The notes: a model not told the origin generated them from the sequence alone. A DNA stretch of 64,000 bases from Bacillota bacterium (GCA_023457255.1 JAEWMB010000028.1:15462-79461); one strand, 5' to 3'. Shown: positions 18,077 through 28,026, numbered from the stretch's first letter. Program-made: numbers and translations.

Positions 18077-18112
18077 ATCAGAAGGTGCAAACTTTGCACC
18101 GTTAATCTGATT
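18077..18112. repeat. Nested inverted repeat between uvrB and uvrA
   Basis: GGTGCAAA-C-TTTGCACC nested inside ATCAGA...TCTGAT. It may end the uvrB transcript or act as an operator; no T run follows. Confidence 0.45.
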
Positions 18113-18315
18113 ATCAGAACACCTTACAGTTCCGATCAGATAGATCTGAACCTGTTAAGACAGACACAAATCCTCTAATTTAGATTGTTTAGACATCATC
18201 ATTTTTTTATAGAATAAAAATCAAACTAATTATTTATAATTTGCAATTACTATTAAAAAGTTAGAAATAGTTCTATTTAGATACTTGCGAATTTAAGTAT
18301 TCAAAAGTGTACTTC

Positions 18316-20304
18316 CTAATCTAAATCATTAATTTGCTTCTTTAATTCCAGCAGCTTGTCACGAAGTTCTGCTGCAAGCTCAAAATTCAATTCTGCTGCT
18401 GCCGTATGCATTTCTTTTGTCAACTTCTTCGCTACGGCCTCTAATTCTTTGCGGCTCATAGATTCGTAGTCTTTCACATTCATATCATACATTTCCTTGC
18501 TTACTTTCTTGGAAATGCTGATAAGTTCACGTACCTTTTTCTTTATCGTCTGTGGTGTAATACCATGCTGCTCATTGTATTCATCTTGAATCTTACGGCG
18601 GCGTTCCGTCTCTCTAAGTGCCTTATCCATAGAATCGGTGAGCCTGTCTGCATACATTATAACCCTGCCTTCCGCATTACGGGCAGCACGTCCGATTGTC
18701 TGAATCAATGATGTTTCAGAACGTAAAAATCCTTCCTTATCTGCATCAAGAATTGCTACCAAACTAATCTCCGGAATATCAAGACCTTCACGTAATAGGT
18801 TAATACCAACCAGCACATCAAAAACATCCATACGCATATCGCGGATAATTTCAGAACGTTCTAAGGTATCAATATCAGAGTGCAGATACTTCACACGAAT
18901 ACCCAACTCTCTCATATAATCCGTCAAATCTTCCGCCATTCTCTTAGTAAGTGTCGTAATCATGACTTTATTCTTCTTTGCAGTTTCCTTATTTACCTCA
19001 GAAACCAAATCATCAATCTGCCCCTGCACCGGTCTAACCTCAACCACAGGGTCAAGAAGGCCTGTCGGACGAATAATTTGTTCTGCACGAAGGAGTTCAT
19101 GCTCTTTCTCATAAACATTCGGAGTAGCGGAAACGAAAAGCATCTGATTGATTTTACTTTCAAATTCCGTGAAGTTTAAAGGTCTATTATTCTTCGCAGA
19201 AGGAAGACGGAAACCATAGTCCACCAAGGTACTCTTTCTAGACTGGTCACCTGCATACATTCCGCGTACCTGCGGTATTGTAATATGTGACTCATCTACG
19301 ATGATTAGAAAATCATCCGGAAAATAGTCAATTAAGGTGTGTGGTGTACTCTCCGGGGTTAACCCGGCAAGGTGCATCGAGTAGTTTTCAACACCGGAAC
19401 AAAAACCGGTTTCCCGAAGCATCTCAATATCAAAATGAGTACGTTCTGAAATTCTCTGCGCCTCTAATAACTTGTCCTCACTCTTAAAATATCGAATTCG
19501 TTCCTCTAACTCTGCTTCAATGTTGACAATCGCTTTCTCAAGATTTTCTTTCGATACAACATAATGGGATGCCGGAAAAATAACCATATGCTCTAAGGAG
19601 CACTTAATCTCACCGGTTAAAACATCAATCTCCGTAATACGTTCTACTTCATCTCCAAAAAACTCGACACGGTAAGCCAAATCAGAACCCGTAATCGGGA
19701 ATATCTCAACAACATCACCCCGCACGCGGAAGGTACCACGCTTAAAATCCATATCATTCCTGGAATATTGTATCTCAACAAGACGGCGTAGTACATCATC
19801 ACGGTCTTTTATCATACCGGGACGGAGAGAAAGTGTCATATTCTGATAGTCCACCGGACTACCAAGTCCATAGATACAAGATACGGATGCGACAATAATA
19901 ACATCCCGCCGCTCTGTTAATGATGCTGTCGCTGAGTGACGCAGCTTATCAATCTCATCATTAATAGCAGAGTCTTTTTCTATATAAGTATCAGTAGATG
20001 GCACATAAGCCTCCGGCTGATAGTAATCATAATAGGAAACAAAGTATTCTACCGCATTTTCCGGAAAGAATTCTTTAAATTCACCATATAGCTGTGCCGC
20101 CAATGTCTTATTATGTGCAATGATTAATGTAGGACGATTCAACCTTTGTATGACATTTGCCATCGTAAAGGTCTTACCAGAGCCAGTAACACCCAATAAG
20201 GTCTCAAATTGGTTTCCCTCTTCAAACCCCTTCACCAAGGACTCTACCGCTTCAGGCTGATCTCCAGTCGGTGCAAATTCCGACACTAATTTAAAATGAT
20301 CCAT
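18316..20304 (-). CDS. uvrB: Excinuclease ABC subunit B
   Basis: Helicase-like subunit that receives damaged DNA from UvrA and recruits UvrC. It has Walker A GVTGSGKTF, the beta-hairpin YYDYYQPEAYVP, the DESH helicase motif, QTIGRAARN and a C-terminal UVR motif (about residues 625-660). I start it at ATG 20304, with AGGAG eight bases upstream, giving 662 residues; the longer frame lacks a site. A strong promoter and a LexA-like box lie upstream, so SOS control is likely. Confidence 0.98.
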   Translation of the reverse strand: MDHFKLVSEFAPTGDQPEAVESLVKGFEEGNQFETLLGVTGSGKTFTMANVIQRLNRPTLIIAHNKTLAAQLYGEFKEFFPENAVEYFVSYYDYYQPEAYVPSTDTYIEKDSAINDEIDKLRHSATASLTERRDVIIVASVSCIYGLGSPVDYQNMTLSLRPGMIKDRDDVLRRLVEIQYSRNDMDFKRGTFRVRGDVVEIFPITGSDLAYRVEFFGDEVERITEIDVLTGEIKCSLEHMVIFPASHYVVSKENLEKAIVNIEAELEERIRYFKSEDKLLEAQRISERTHFDIEMLRETGFCSGVENYSMHLAGLTPESTPHTLIDYFPDDFLIIVDESHITIPQVRGMYAGDQSRKSTLVDYGFRLPSAKNNRPLNFTEFESKINQMLFVSATPNVYEKEHELLRAEQIIRPTGLLDPVVEVRPVQGQIDDLVSEVNKETAKKNKVMITTLTKRMAEDLTDYMRELGIRVKYLHSDIDTLERSEIIRDMRMDVFDVLVGINLLREGLDIPEISLVAILDADKEGFLRSETSLIQTIGRAARNAEGRVIMYADRLTDSMDKALRETERRRKIQDEYNEQHGITPQTIKKKVRELISISKKVSKEMYDMNVKDYESMSRKELEAVAKKLTKEMHTAAAELNFELAAELRDKLLELKKQINDLD

Positions 20305-20417
20305 GTTTGCCTCTCCTGTCTTCTCTCTGTCCATACTAATTCTTAGTCATTCTATCATGAATTTAAAGTGCAAAATTCCTGATTGTGATCTACACAGACC
20401 TTCAGTCCGGCAGTCTT

Positions 20418-20446
20418 ATTATATCATAACCATATATTAGATGCAA
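20418..20446 (-). promoter_or_regulatory. uvrB promoter
   Basis: TTGCAT and TATAAT separated by 17 bases on the minus strand, about 115 bases before the uvrB start. Confidence 0.7.
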
Positions 20447-20454
20447 TATTTTTT

Positions 20455-20468
20455 CGAATGTCTGTTCG
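20455..20468. promoter_or_regulatory. LexA-like SOS box upstream of uvrB
   Basis: CGAATGTCTGTTCG (minus strand CGAACAGACATTCG) matches the Gram-positive CGAAC-N4-GTTCG box with one mismatch and lies just upstream of the uvrB -35 element. Confidence 0.6.
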
Positions 20469-20528
20469 AGATTTTCACTTCAAAAAATATAACAAGATTT
20501 TAAAGTTACTAAGAACTTTTCAAAAAGA

Positions 20529-20573
20529 AAAATCGATCTCTAACGCAGTAAATTGCCTTTAGAAATCGATTTT
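20529..20573 (-). terminator. Terminator of cheW
   Basis: AAATCGAT...ATCGATTT stem extended by TCTAA/TTTAGA, about 50 bases after the cheW stop codon. Confidence 0.65.
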
Positions 20574-20623
20574 ATATATTTATAATTTCTCCGAACCTAC
20601 TGCAATGCAAATACCCAAGGTTC

Positions 20624-21082
20624 TTACTGCTCCTCCATTAAGCGAACAATAGATTCCTGCTCTTTATCATCAAGAATACCATCATGATCTAATAGAACAA
20701 TCATCTTACCGGCTTTATTCGCAACCAGCTTTGCATACTTTGTTTTCTTGCTTTTAATAATAACAGGAACTTCATTCAAATCTTTCGGACTAAATTCAAC
20801 AATACCATCCACGGCGTCTACTTTGAACCCAACAGTCATACCATTTGTTTTGGTGACAATCAATTGAGAGGTCGCAGACTCCACTTCAGGCAAACCAAAT
20901 TTCACACGGAGGCTGTATACTGGGATAACTTCTCCTCTCAGATTCAAAATGCCGAGGATATAGTCTGGAGCATTAGGAACCGGTACGATCCCATGATAGG
21001 TTTCAATTGCGTTGACAATTAAGATATCAAACCCGTACTCTTCCCCTCCTAGCTTAAACACTACTTGTTTTGTTGCTTCCAT
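20624..21082 (-). CDS. cheW: Chemotaxis coupling protein
   Basis: A single CheW domain of 152 residues linking chemoreceptors to the CheA kinase. The opening QVVFKLGGEEYGFDI, the PNAPDYILGILNLRGEVIPVY core and the GMTVGFKVDAVDGI segment are typical. GGAGGG precedes the ATG. It lies alone, away from a che operon, between prfB and uvrB. Together with yjfB, mbl-flhO-flhP, flgJ-like and yvyF genes it indicates a motile organism. Confidence 0.93.
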   Translation of the reverse strand: MEATKQVVFKLGGEEYGFDILIVNAIETYHGIVPVPNAPDYILGILNLRGEVIPVYSLRVKFGLPEVESATSQLIVTKTNGMTVGFKVDAVDGIVEFSPKDLNEVPVIIKSKKTKYAKLVANKAGKMIVLLDHDGILDDKEQESIVRLMEEQ

Positions 21083-21293
21083 ACTAACCCTCCATTCCTG
21101 CGCATTCGCGCATTTAAAATAATCGTATGCCCGTACATAAAATACGTAGTCAAAACTTATCTTTAGTAATCAATTTTCAAGACATAATAAAAAGTTTGAC
21201 AGGCAATGCAAAACCTCAGCTATATTCCAGCAACAATTTTCAATAATTAATCCTGATATCTGATCCACCGGATTGTTACATTTTTTCTATCCT

Positions 21294-22416
21294 CTAGGCT
21301 TCTTCATCATTTGATGTATGAATCCACTTAAGATATGCATTTATAAAAGGATCTATATTTCCGTCCAGCACACCGGGTGCATTGGCTACTTCCGTATTCG
21401 TTCGATGATCTTTCACCATGGTATAAGGCTGAAGCACGTAAGACCTTATTTGATTTCCAAAATTGATGTCTCTGACCTCACCACGGATTCCGGACTCTTT
21501 CGCCTCATTCTCCTCCTGTTTCTTTAGATAAAGTTTTGCTTTCAGCATCTGCATCGCCTTATCCTTATTTTGAAACTGGGAACGTTCATTTTGACATTGT
21601 ACTACAATTCCGGTCGGAAGGTGGGTGATACGAATTGCTGAGGAAGTTTTGTTAACATGCTGTCCGCCGGCACCGGAAGAACGGTACGTATCGATACGCA
21701 AATCTTCTTCATTGATTTCAATGTCAATATCCTCTTCAATGTCAGGCATAACATCACACGAAACAAAAGAAGTTTGTCTCTTTCCAGCCGCATTAAACGG
21801 AGAGATTCGAACAAGACGATGAACTCCACGCTCCGATTTCAAGTGACCATATGCATTCAAGCCATTAATTTGAAGTGTAACCGACTTATATCCAGCTTCT
21901 TCACCATCAAGAAAGTCCAGCAGTTCGGTGGAATATCCCTTTTTATCTGCCCAGCGTTGGTACATACGATATAACATACTTGCCCAGTCACAGCTTTCTG
22001 TTCCGCCAGCACCTGCATGCAGTGTAAGTATCGCATTATCCTTATCGTATTCGTTGGATAATAAGGTATTTAACCTCAGTTCCTCAAGTGCATCGATAAA
22101 CTGTTCCAGTTCCTGCTCAATTTCCGGAATTAGATCCGGGTCCTCTTCTTCATAGCCCATCTCCAGCAAAGTTAAGATGTCATCATATTGCTGCTTTAAG
22201 CCATTGTATTCTGAAACAATATCCTTCAGATTCTTTAGCTCTTTCATATATGTTTGTGACTTTTCCGTGGAGTCCCAAAAGTTTGGTTCCTCCATAACTC
22301 CTTCGATTTCTTCAATCCTCAGCTTCTTATTAGCGAGGTCAAAGTGAATCCCCCACTTCGATTAGAGGCTTTTCGTATTGACTCAGTGTATATTTAAATT
22401 GATCCAATTCAACCAT
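21294..22416 (-). CDS. prfB: Peptide chain release factor 2 with programmed +1 frameshift
   Basis: Recognises UGA and UAA stop codons. The first 25 codons start at ATG 22416 after GAGGTGG; codon 26 is an in-frame TGA. A +1 shift at CTT-TGA-C continues into DLANKKLRIEEIEGVMEEPN and then the main frame. The domain carries the GGQ catalytic loop (SSGAGGQHVNKTSSAIR) and the stop-codon recognition motif SPF (VRISPFNAAG). The complete product is about 373 residues. High RF2 ends synthesis at the TGA, so the gene autoregulates. secA lies about 200 bases upstream. Confidence 0.96.
22338..22356 (-). promoter_or_regulatory. prfB frameshift site
   Basis: Minus strand GTGGGGGATTCACTTTGACC: an internal Shine-Dalgarno-like G5 run, then the slippery CTT-TGA-C. 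The G run sits five bases before CTT, slightly further than the three bases of the E. coli site. Confidence 0.9.
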
Positions 22417-22454
22417 CTAACCACCTCATTTCTTTTAAAATTTCTTTTCATCAT

Positions 22455-22483
22455 AGGAAAGCGGATATAAAATCCGCTTTCCT
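22455..22483. repeat. 12-bp perfect hairpin between secA and prfB
   Basis: AGGAAAGCGGAT, loop ATAAA, exact complement. No T run follows on the minus strand, so it may be a processing or weak termination site after secA. Confidence 0.5.
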
Positions 22484-22617
22484 AAAATATAACATCATAA
22501 AGTTTACTATATTGTTAAAACAAAGTTCTTATTCGAATAACCGGACAACATTACAAAAAAGCGAACTTTTTATGGGAATTCACTATGCAGCTTTACATAA
22601 GTGCTATTCCGATAGAA

Positions 22618-25194
22618 TTAGATTCTACCAACTCCGCCGCAGCAATGCTTATATTTCTTACCGCTTCCACATGGGCATGGATCATTTGGCTGAACTTTCT
22701 TCGCCGTTCTCTTAACAGGAGCCTTAACAGCAGAATCATCACGGTTTGTACCGGTTACTTTCGCAACCTCTTCACGTTCTACCTTCTGCTCAATGCGAAC
22801 ATGCATTAACGCTTTTACTGCATCTTCCGTAATTGCATTAATCATAGTGTCAAACATTTCAAAACCGCTAAATTTATATTCTGTCTTAGGATCTCTCTGA
22901 CCATATGCCTGTAACCCAATCCCTTGACGCAACTGATCCATATCATCAATATGATCCATCCACTTACGGTCAATGACACGAAGGAGTACAACACGCTCTA
23001 CTTCTCTTAAATGTTCTTTTTCCGGGAACTCTGCTTCCTTTTCTTCATATAACTTAACAGCTTTTTCCTTTAGCATATGAATTAATTCATTCTTCTTCAT
23101 ATGTCTTAACTGGTCATCCTTTAACTCCACAGGCTCCATCGGAATAATTGGAAGTAACATCTGATTTAATTCTGATAAATCCCATTCTTCCGGCAGCTGA
23201 TCGTCACTGATGCAAGCATTTACGCAAGTTTCAACATTATCGGTAATCATCTTAAAGATAACATCCCTCATACTTTCGCCGTTCAATACCTTACGTCTCT
23301 CTGCATAAATAATCTCACGCTGCTCATTATTTACTTTATCGTACTCAAGAAGATTTTTACGAATACCAAAGTTATTGTCCTCTATCTTCTTTTGCGCCTT
23401 TTCGATAGCACCGCTTAACATCTTATGCTCAATCTGCTCACCTTCCGGTAAACCAAGTGACTTAAAGATTGTATTCAAACGTTCCGAACCGAACAAACGC
23501 ATCAAATCATCTTCCAACGAAATGTAGAAGCAGGATTCACCCGGATCACCCTGACGGCCGGAACGGCCACGCAGCTGGTTATCAATACGCCTGGATTCAT
23601 GACGCTCTGTACCGATAATCTTAAGACCGCCCAGTTCTTTCACACCTTCTCCAAGCTTAATATCAGTACCACGGCCTGCCATGTTGGTTGCGATTGTTAC
23701 AGCACCCTTCTGTCCGGCATCTGCAATAATTTCCGCTTCTAATTCATGGAACTTCGCATTTAATACCTTATGCGGGATGTTCTTTCTCTTTAATAACTCA
23801 CTGATTTCTTCGGATGCTTCAATTGTAATCGTACCGACAAGTACCGGCTGTCCTACCTTATGAGCTGCAGCAATTGCATTCACAACTGCATTCAATTTCT
23901 CTCTTTTGGTACGATAAACGGCATCATCCTTATCAATACGGGCAACCGCACGATTGGTTGGTACTTCTACAACGTCCATGCCGTAGATTTCACGGAATTC
24001 ATTCTCTTCTGTTAAAGCAGTACCTGTCATACCACATTTCTTTGTATATTTATTAAAGAAGTTCTGGAAGGTAATGGTTGCAAGTGTCTTACTTTCTCTC
24101 TTTACCTTTACATGTTCCTTTGCTTCAATTGCCTGATGTAAACCGTCGGAATATCTTCTGCCCGGCATAATACGCCCGGTAAAATCATCTACAATTAATA
24201 CCTCATCATCCTTTACCACATAATCTTTATCCTTTGCCATTAAGTAATGAGCACGTAAGGCTAAGATAATATTATGCTGAATTTCAAGATTCTCAGGATC
24301 TGCAAGGTTTTCTATCTTAAAGAAGCGTTCTACCTTTTCCACACCCTCTGCGGTAAGGTTTACGTTCTTCTCCTTTTCATTTACAACAAAATCACCAGTT
24401 TCCTGGTCATCTTCCTTCATGATAATATCCATCTTAGAAAGCTCTTTTGCCGTACCTTTTATTAACTGACGGGCTAAGATGTCACATGCTTCATACAGTC
24501 TTGTTGACTTTCCGCTTTGTCCGGAAATGATAAGAGGAGTTCTAGCCTCATCGATTAATACAGAGTCAACCTCATCGATAATCGCAAAATGTAAATCTCT
24601 CATAACAAGCTGCTCTTTATAAATAACCATGTTATCTCTTAAGTAATCAAAACCCAATTCATTGTTTGTAGCATAAGTTATGTCACAATTATACGCTTTT
24701 CTTCTTTCATCGTTATCCATGCTATTTAAGATACAACCGACACTTAAACCTAAGAAACGATGAACCTCCCCCATCCACTCAGCATCACGCTTTGCAAGAT
24801 AGTCATTTACGGTTACGATGTGTACACCTTCTCCTTCGAGAGCGTTAAGATATGCTGGAAATGTAGACGTAAGTGTCTTACCTTCACCAGTTCTCATCTC
24901 AGAGATTCTTCCCTGATGAAGAATGATACCACCCAATAGCTGAACATAATAAGCTCTATTACCAAGGGTTCTCTTCCCAGCTTCCCGAACTACTGCATAA
25001 GCTTCCACTAAGATATCGTCTAAAGTCTCACCATCTTTTAAACGATTCTTAAATTCTATTGTCTTACCTCTTAGCTCATCATCCGAAAGCTTAATCATTT
25101 CCGGCTCTAATGCTTCAATCTTATCTGCTATCGGCCGGATAAGTTTTATCTCTCGTTCGCTGTGTGTTCCAAATAGTTTCTTTATTAGTCCCAT
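22618..25194 (-). CDS. secA: Preprotein translocase ATPase SecA
   Basis: Motor that drives proteins through SecYEG. At 858 residues it has Walker A MRTGEGKTL, DEVDSVLIDEARTP, the second ATPase half (GTDIKLGEGV, RGRSGRQGDPG) and a C-terminal zinc-binding SEC-C tail PCPCGSGKKYKHCC. The start at 25194 follows AGGAG. It sits between hpf and prfB, a usual clostridial order. The 349-base stretch before it (25195-25543) contains no gene that I can support. Confidence 0.98.
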   Translation of the reverse strand: MGLIKKLFGTHSEREIKLIRPIADKIEALEPEMIKLSDDELRGKTIEFKNRLKDGETLDDILVEAYAVVREAGKRTLGNRAYYVQLLGGIILHQGRISEMRTGEGKTLTSTFPAYLNALEGEGVHIVTVNDYLAKRDAEWMGEVHRFLGLSVGCILNSMDNDERRKAYNCDITYATNNELGFDYLRDNMVIYKEQLVMRDLHFAIIDEVDSVLIDEARTPLIISGQSGKSTRLYEACDILARQLIKGTAKELSKMDIIMKEDDQETGDFVVNEKEKNVNLTAEGVEKVERFFKIENLADPENLEIQHNIILALRAHYLMAKDKDYVVKDDEVLIVDDFTGRIMPGRRYSDGLHQAIEAKEHVKVKRESKTLATITFQNFFNKYTKKCGMTGTALTEENEFREIYGMDVVEVPTNRAVARIDKDDAVYRTKREKLNAVVNAIAAAHKVGQPVLVGTITIEASEEISELLKRKNIPHKVLNAKFHELEAEIIADAGQKGAVTIATNMAGRGTDIKLGEGVKELGGLKIIGTERHESRRIDNQLRGRSGRQGDPGESCFYISLEDDLMRLFGSERLNTIFKSLGLPEGEQIEHKMLSGAIEKAQKKIEDNNFGIRKNLLEYDKVNNEQREIIYAERRKVLNGESMRDVIFKMITDNVETCVNACISDDQLPEEWDLSELNQMLLPIIPMEPVELKDDQLRHMKKNELIHMLKEKAVKLYEEKEAEFPEKEHLREVERVVLLRVIDRKWMDHIDDMDQLRQGIGLQAYGQRDPKTEYKFSGFEMFDTMINAITEDAVKALMHVRIEQKVEREEVAKVTGTNRDDSAVKAPVKRTAKKVQPNDPCPCGSGKKYKHCCGGVGRI

Positions 25195-25543
25195 TTACGT
25201 TTTCACTCCTAACATTTCATTGTAAAGCCCCATAAAGCAGGTAAGCATGCAGACTATACAACTTGATGTGTAACTTATTCGCGCCTACCACCGCTTTTAA
25301 ACCCTATGAATTCTATTGTATCATTTACACCTCTACTATTCAACAATAAATTACTTGGTTCGTGTGCATTGTTCTTCCAATATAACAAGGCTGCTACTAA
25401 GCCTTCCAAAGGTCTCTCCCTTTGTCTTACTTAACAACAGCCTTCTCTCTATGCTTGTCAGCACTCTAATTCCTTTGTATCATATCGTATCAGTTCTTAA
25501 TCACCGATACGTTCTTCTCCATCTAATCTCAGGGTCTTTCCCT

Positions 25544-26080
25544 CTAGAATTCAGGTTCAATTAAACCATAAGAATTACCTTTTCTCTTATAAACTACATT
25601 CACCTCATCCGTTTCCGCATTGCGGAAAACATAGAAGCTATGTCCAAGAAGCTCCATCTGTACACAGGCTTCTTCTGCGTCCATCGGCTTCATAGCAAAT
25701 CTCTTAACACGAGTAACGTTAATCTCTTCCTCTTCGCTCTCATCACTTGACACATCTTCGAAAAATGATGGGTTAAAGTTTGCTGAAGATTGTTTCATAT
25801 CAATCAGTTTGTTTTTATACTTTTTAAGCTGTCTCTCAATCACTTCTTCAACAAGATCTATGGAAGCATACATATCACTGCTCACTTGTTCCGCTCTGAC
25901 GATATTACCTTTCATAGGAATAGTAACTTCAATTTTTTGTCGATCTTTTTCAACACTTAATGTAACGTGAATTTCTGTCTCTGGATTAAAATACTTTTCC
26001 AACTTACCAATCTTTTCATAGATTGCACTCTTAAGTCCCTCTGTTACATCAATATTCTTTCCGCTGATTATATAACGCAT
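25544..26080 (-). CDS. hpf: Ribosome hibernation promoting factor, long form
   Basis: Binds the 30S subunit and dimerises ribosomes into inactive 100S particles. The N-terminal S30AE domain (MRYIISGKNIDVTEGLKSAI to about residue 100) is joined by an acidic linker (DESEEEE) to the C-terminal dimerisation domain with the motif FAMKPMDAEEACVQMELLGH. At 178 residues it is the long type. I chose ATG 26080, nine bases after AAGGAG. It has its own promoter and precedes secA. Confidence 0.95.
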   Translation of the reverse strand: MRYIISGKNIDVTEGLKSAIYEKIGKLEKYFNPETEIHVTLSVEKDRQKIEVTIPMKGNIVRAEQVSSDMYASIDLVEEVIERQLKKYKNKLIDMKQSSANFNPSFFEDVSSDESEEEEINVTRVKRFAMKPMDAEEACVQMELLGHSFYVFRNAETDEVNVVYKRKGNSYGLIEPEF

Positions 26081-26162
26081 ACTGACCAACTCCTTATCGT
26101 CTGATATTCCACATAATAAAGACGATGCAATTATTCTTAATGTCTTTCTTTATGTTATTGAT

Positions 26163-26191
26163 ATTATACCACTATTTAGAAAGTTAAACAA
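26163..26191 (-). promoter_or_regulatory. hpf promoter
   Basis: TTGTTT and TATAAT separated by 17 bases on the minus strand, about 85 bases before the hpf start. Confidence 0.65.
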
Positions 26192-26481
26192 GCCTTTGTG
26201 TCCAAAAATTATCAAATTTTCATCAAATTGTCCCACTCATTTTAGAAATAGTAGAGTTTTGTTTCAACTTTACTTTCAATATCTCTTTTAATTTTCTATA
26301 TAAACCACTTATTCTAAATTATTCGACAATATTCCAAGCAAATGAAAACCTTATCTCTCATTTTTCCGACAATATTATTGTCAAGTGCGTCTTTTGAAAT
26401 TTATAGTCATATTGTACAATTTTACACATATGACAAAACACATATTCGAACTTGACATCATTTTTTTACACGCCAAATATG

Positions 26482-26561
26482 GTTATTCACTGTGGATAAT
26501 GTGGATAACTCGGTGTATAACTTTTAAAGTAGGTCATTTTCAATGTTTTTTTTGTGGATAA
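26482..26561. other. Cluster of DnaA boxes in an AT-rich interval
   Basis: Three exact TGTGGATAA (TTATCCACA) boxes at 26491-26499, 26500-26508 and 26553-26561, all in one orientation, plus near-matches GTTATTCAC (26482 on) and GTGTATAA (26513 on). The surrounding 26.1-26.75 kb is AT-rich, gene-free and also contains several TTGTCAA words. No dnaA or dnaN is near, so this is not the usual oriC setting. Confidence 0.7.
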
Positions 26562-26820
26562 CTTTTGATGTAATTTTTTATTTCCTCCTCTTATTTGTAT
26601 TTTATTACCACATATGTAAATTAAATTGTGCACTTTGTATAAACCCTTCCTTGTCAATAGGATTTTTGAAGATTATTTAATTTCTATATTTTCTTTGTAT
26701 TCTGACAATTATCAGAATTTTTCTGTTCTCTCTTGTCAATCTATCTCACTTTCTATTGTCTAAATCGCACCACTACCATCGACAATTTCTGATGAAAGAA
26801 AAAAAGTGAGCGAGTGAAAA

Positions 26821-26881
26821 GCCTTTTGCTCTGTAAGTTTGCGGATACAGCATATTTGCAAACTTAAAATGCAGCAAAGGC
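26821..26881. repeat. Two-level hairpin downstream of trxB
   Basis: Outer arms GCCTTTTGCT / AGCAAAGGC enclose inner arms AAGTTTGC / GCAAACTT. A hairpin with the same inner arms occurs at 46731-46757. It overlaps a 98-codon frame that I reject as a gene. Confidence 0.5.
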
Positions 26882-26916
26882 AGTGCGGAACTAAGAAAAC
26901 AGATGGAAATAAACAA

Positions 26917-26955
26917 GAGAATGATGCAGGCATACCCTTGCCCTGCATCATTCTC
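26917..26955 (-). terminator. Probable trxB terminator
   Basis: GAGAATGATGCAGG and its exact complement form a 14-bp stem; on the minus strand it is followed by TTGTTTATTT. It lies about 100 bases after the trxB stop codon. Confidence 0.6.
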
Positions 26956-27057
26956 CCATAATAGCTTCTGATTTCATGTTTCCAATTACTGAATACTAAT
27001 TCTTTGATTGCTGACTTCTGATGATTGATTCCTAATTTAATGCTATTGAAAAACATC

Positions 27058-27984
27058 CTATAAGTTATTCAAATAACGCTCTACACCAGTTACCGCAACT
27101 GCACCATCCGACGCTGCTGTTATAACCTGTCTTAGTTCCTTAGTGCGGATGTCTCCTGCCGCAAATACACCGGAAACATTTGTTTCACAGCTTTCATCCG
27201 CAATAATATAGCCACCTTTGTCTACTTCCACAATAGGCGTATAGACTTCTGAATTCGGTACATTACCAACTGCAATGAATACACCGTCTACCTTAAGTTC
27301 CGTTCCTTCCTCCGTAGCGACATTTCGTATTTTTACTCCATTAACAGCTTCTGCTCCAGTAATTTCATCCACAACACTATTCCAGTGTACTGTCACATTC
27401 TCTAGAGACAATAATTTCGTAATTAATGTTTTAGCCGCACGAAATTCCTCTCTGCGATGTATTACATGTACTTCTTTACAAATTCTTGCAAGGAAGATGG
27501 CATCCTCTACCGCAACATCACCGCCCCCGACAACTGCTACCGTTTTCCCTCTGAAAAAAGCACCGTCACAAGTTGCACAGTAGGATACTCCCATTCCTTG
27601 AAACTCTGTTTCCCCCTTAACATTTAATCTACGGGATGCTGCTCCGGTAGCAATAATAAGAGATTTAGAATAATACTCTTCTCCATTGTCAAGAACGATT
27701 TTTTTAATACCATCCTCCACGTCAAAAGCTTTCACTTCACCGTATACATGAGTAGCACCCAATCTATCACTATGCTCTCTAAATTTGACTGCCAAATCAA
27801 ATCCGCCGATTCCTGGTATCCCCGGATAGTTATCCACTTCATACGTATTAATAATTTGGCCCCCGCTCATTGGCTCTTTTTCAATCACTATGGTACTTAA
27901 CTCTGCTCTTTGGGCATAAATGCTTGCAGTTAAACCTGCTGGTCCTGAACCAATGATGGCTAGGTCATGAATTGTTTTATTCAT
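27058..27984 (-). CDS. trxB: Thioredoxin reductase
   Basis: NADPH- (or ferredoxin-) dependent flavoprotein that keeps thioredoxin reduced. It has the FAD motif GSGPAGLTASIYAQRA at the N-terminus, the redox pair CATC in SYCATCDGAFF, the NADPH-type motif VGGGDVAVEDA and the C-terminal FAD-binding GVFAAGDIR. It is 308 residues. I chose ATG 27984, with AAAGGAG eight bases upstream. It is monocistronic. Confidence 0.96.
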   Translation of the reverse strand: MNKTIHDLAIIGSGPAGLTASIYAQRAELSTIVIEKEPMSGGQIINTYEVDNYPGIPGIGGFDLAVKFREHSDRLGATHVYGEVKAFDVEDGIKKIVLDNGEEYYSKSLIIATGAASRRLNVKGETEFQGMGVSYCATCDGAFFRGKTVAVVGGGDVAVEDAIFLARICKEVHVIHRREEFRAAKTLITKLLSLENVTVHWNSVVDEITGAEAVNGVKIRNVATEEGTELKVDGVFIAVGNVPNSEVYTPIVEVDKGGYIIADESCETNVSGVFAAGDIRTKELRQVITAASDGAVAVTGVERYLNNL

Positions 27985-28026
27985 ATTCAACACTCCTTTA
28001 CAATACTATAATAAGCAATTTTTTGC

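Noticed and set aside
18027..18315. LexA box before uvrA
   Set aside because: GAAC and GTTC words occur, but with eight rather than four bases between them.
26482..26561. Chromosomal replication origin
   Set aside because: DnaA boxes are present but no dnaA, dnaN, rpmH or gidA lies nearby; kept only as a DnaA-box cluster.
26760..27056. 98-codon open frame downstream of trxB
   Set aside because: It is built over two hairpins including the probable trxB terminator, has no ribosome site and no recognisable motif.
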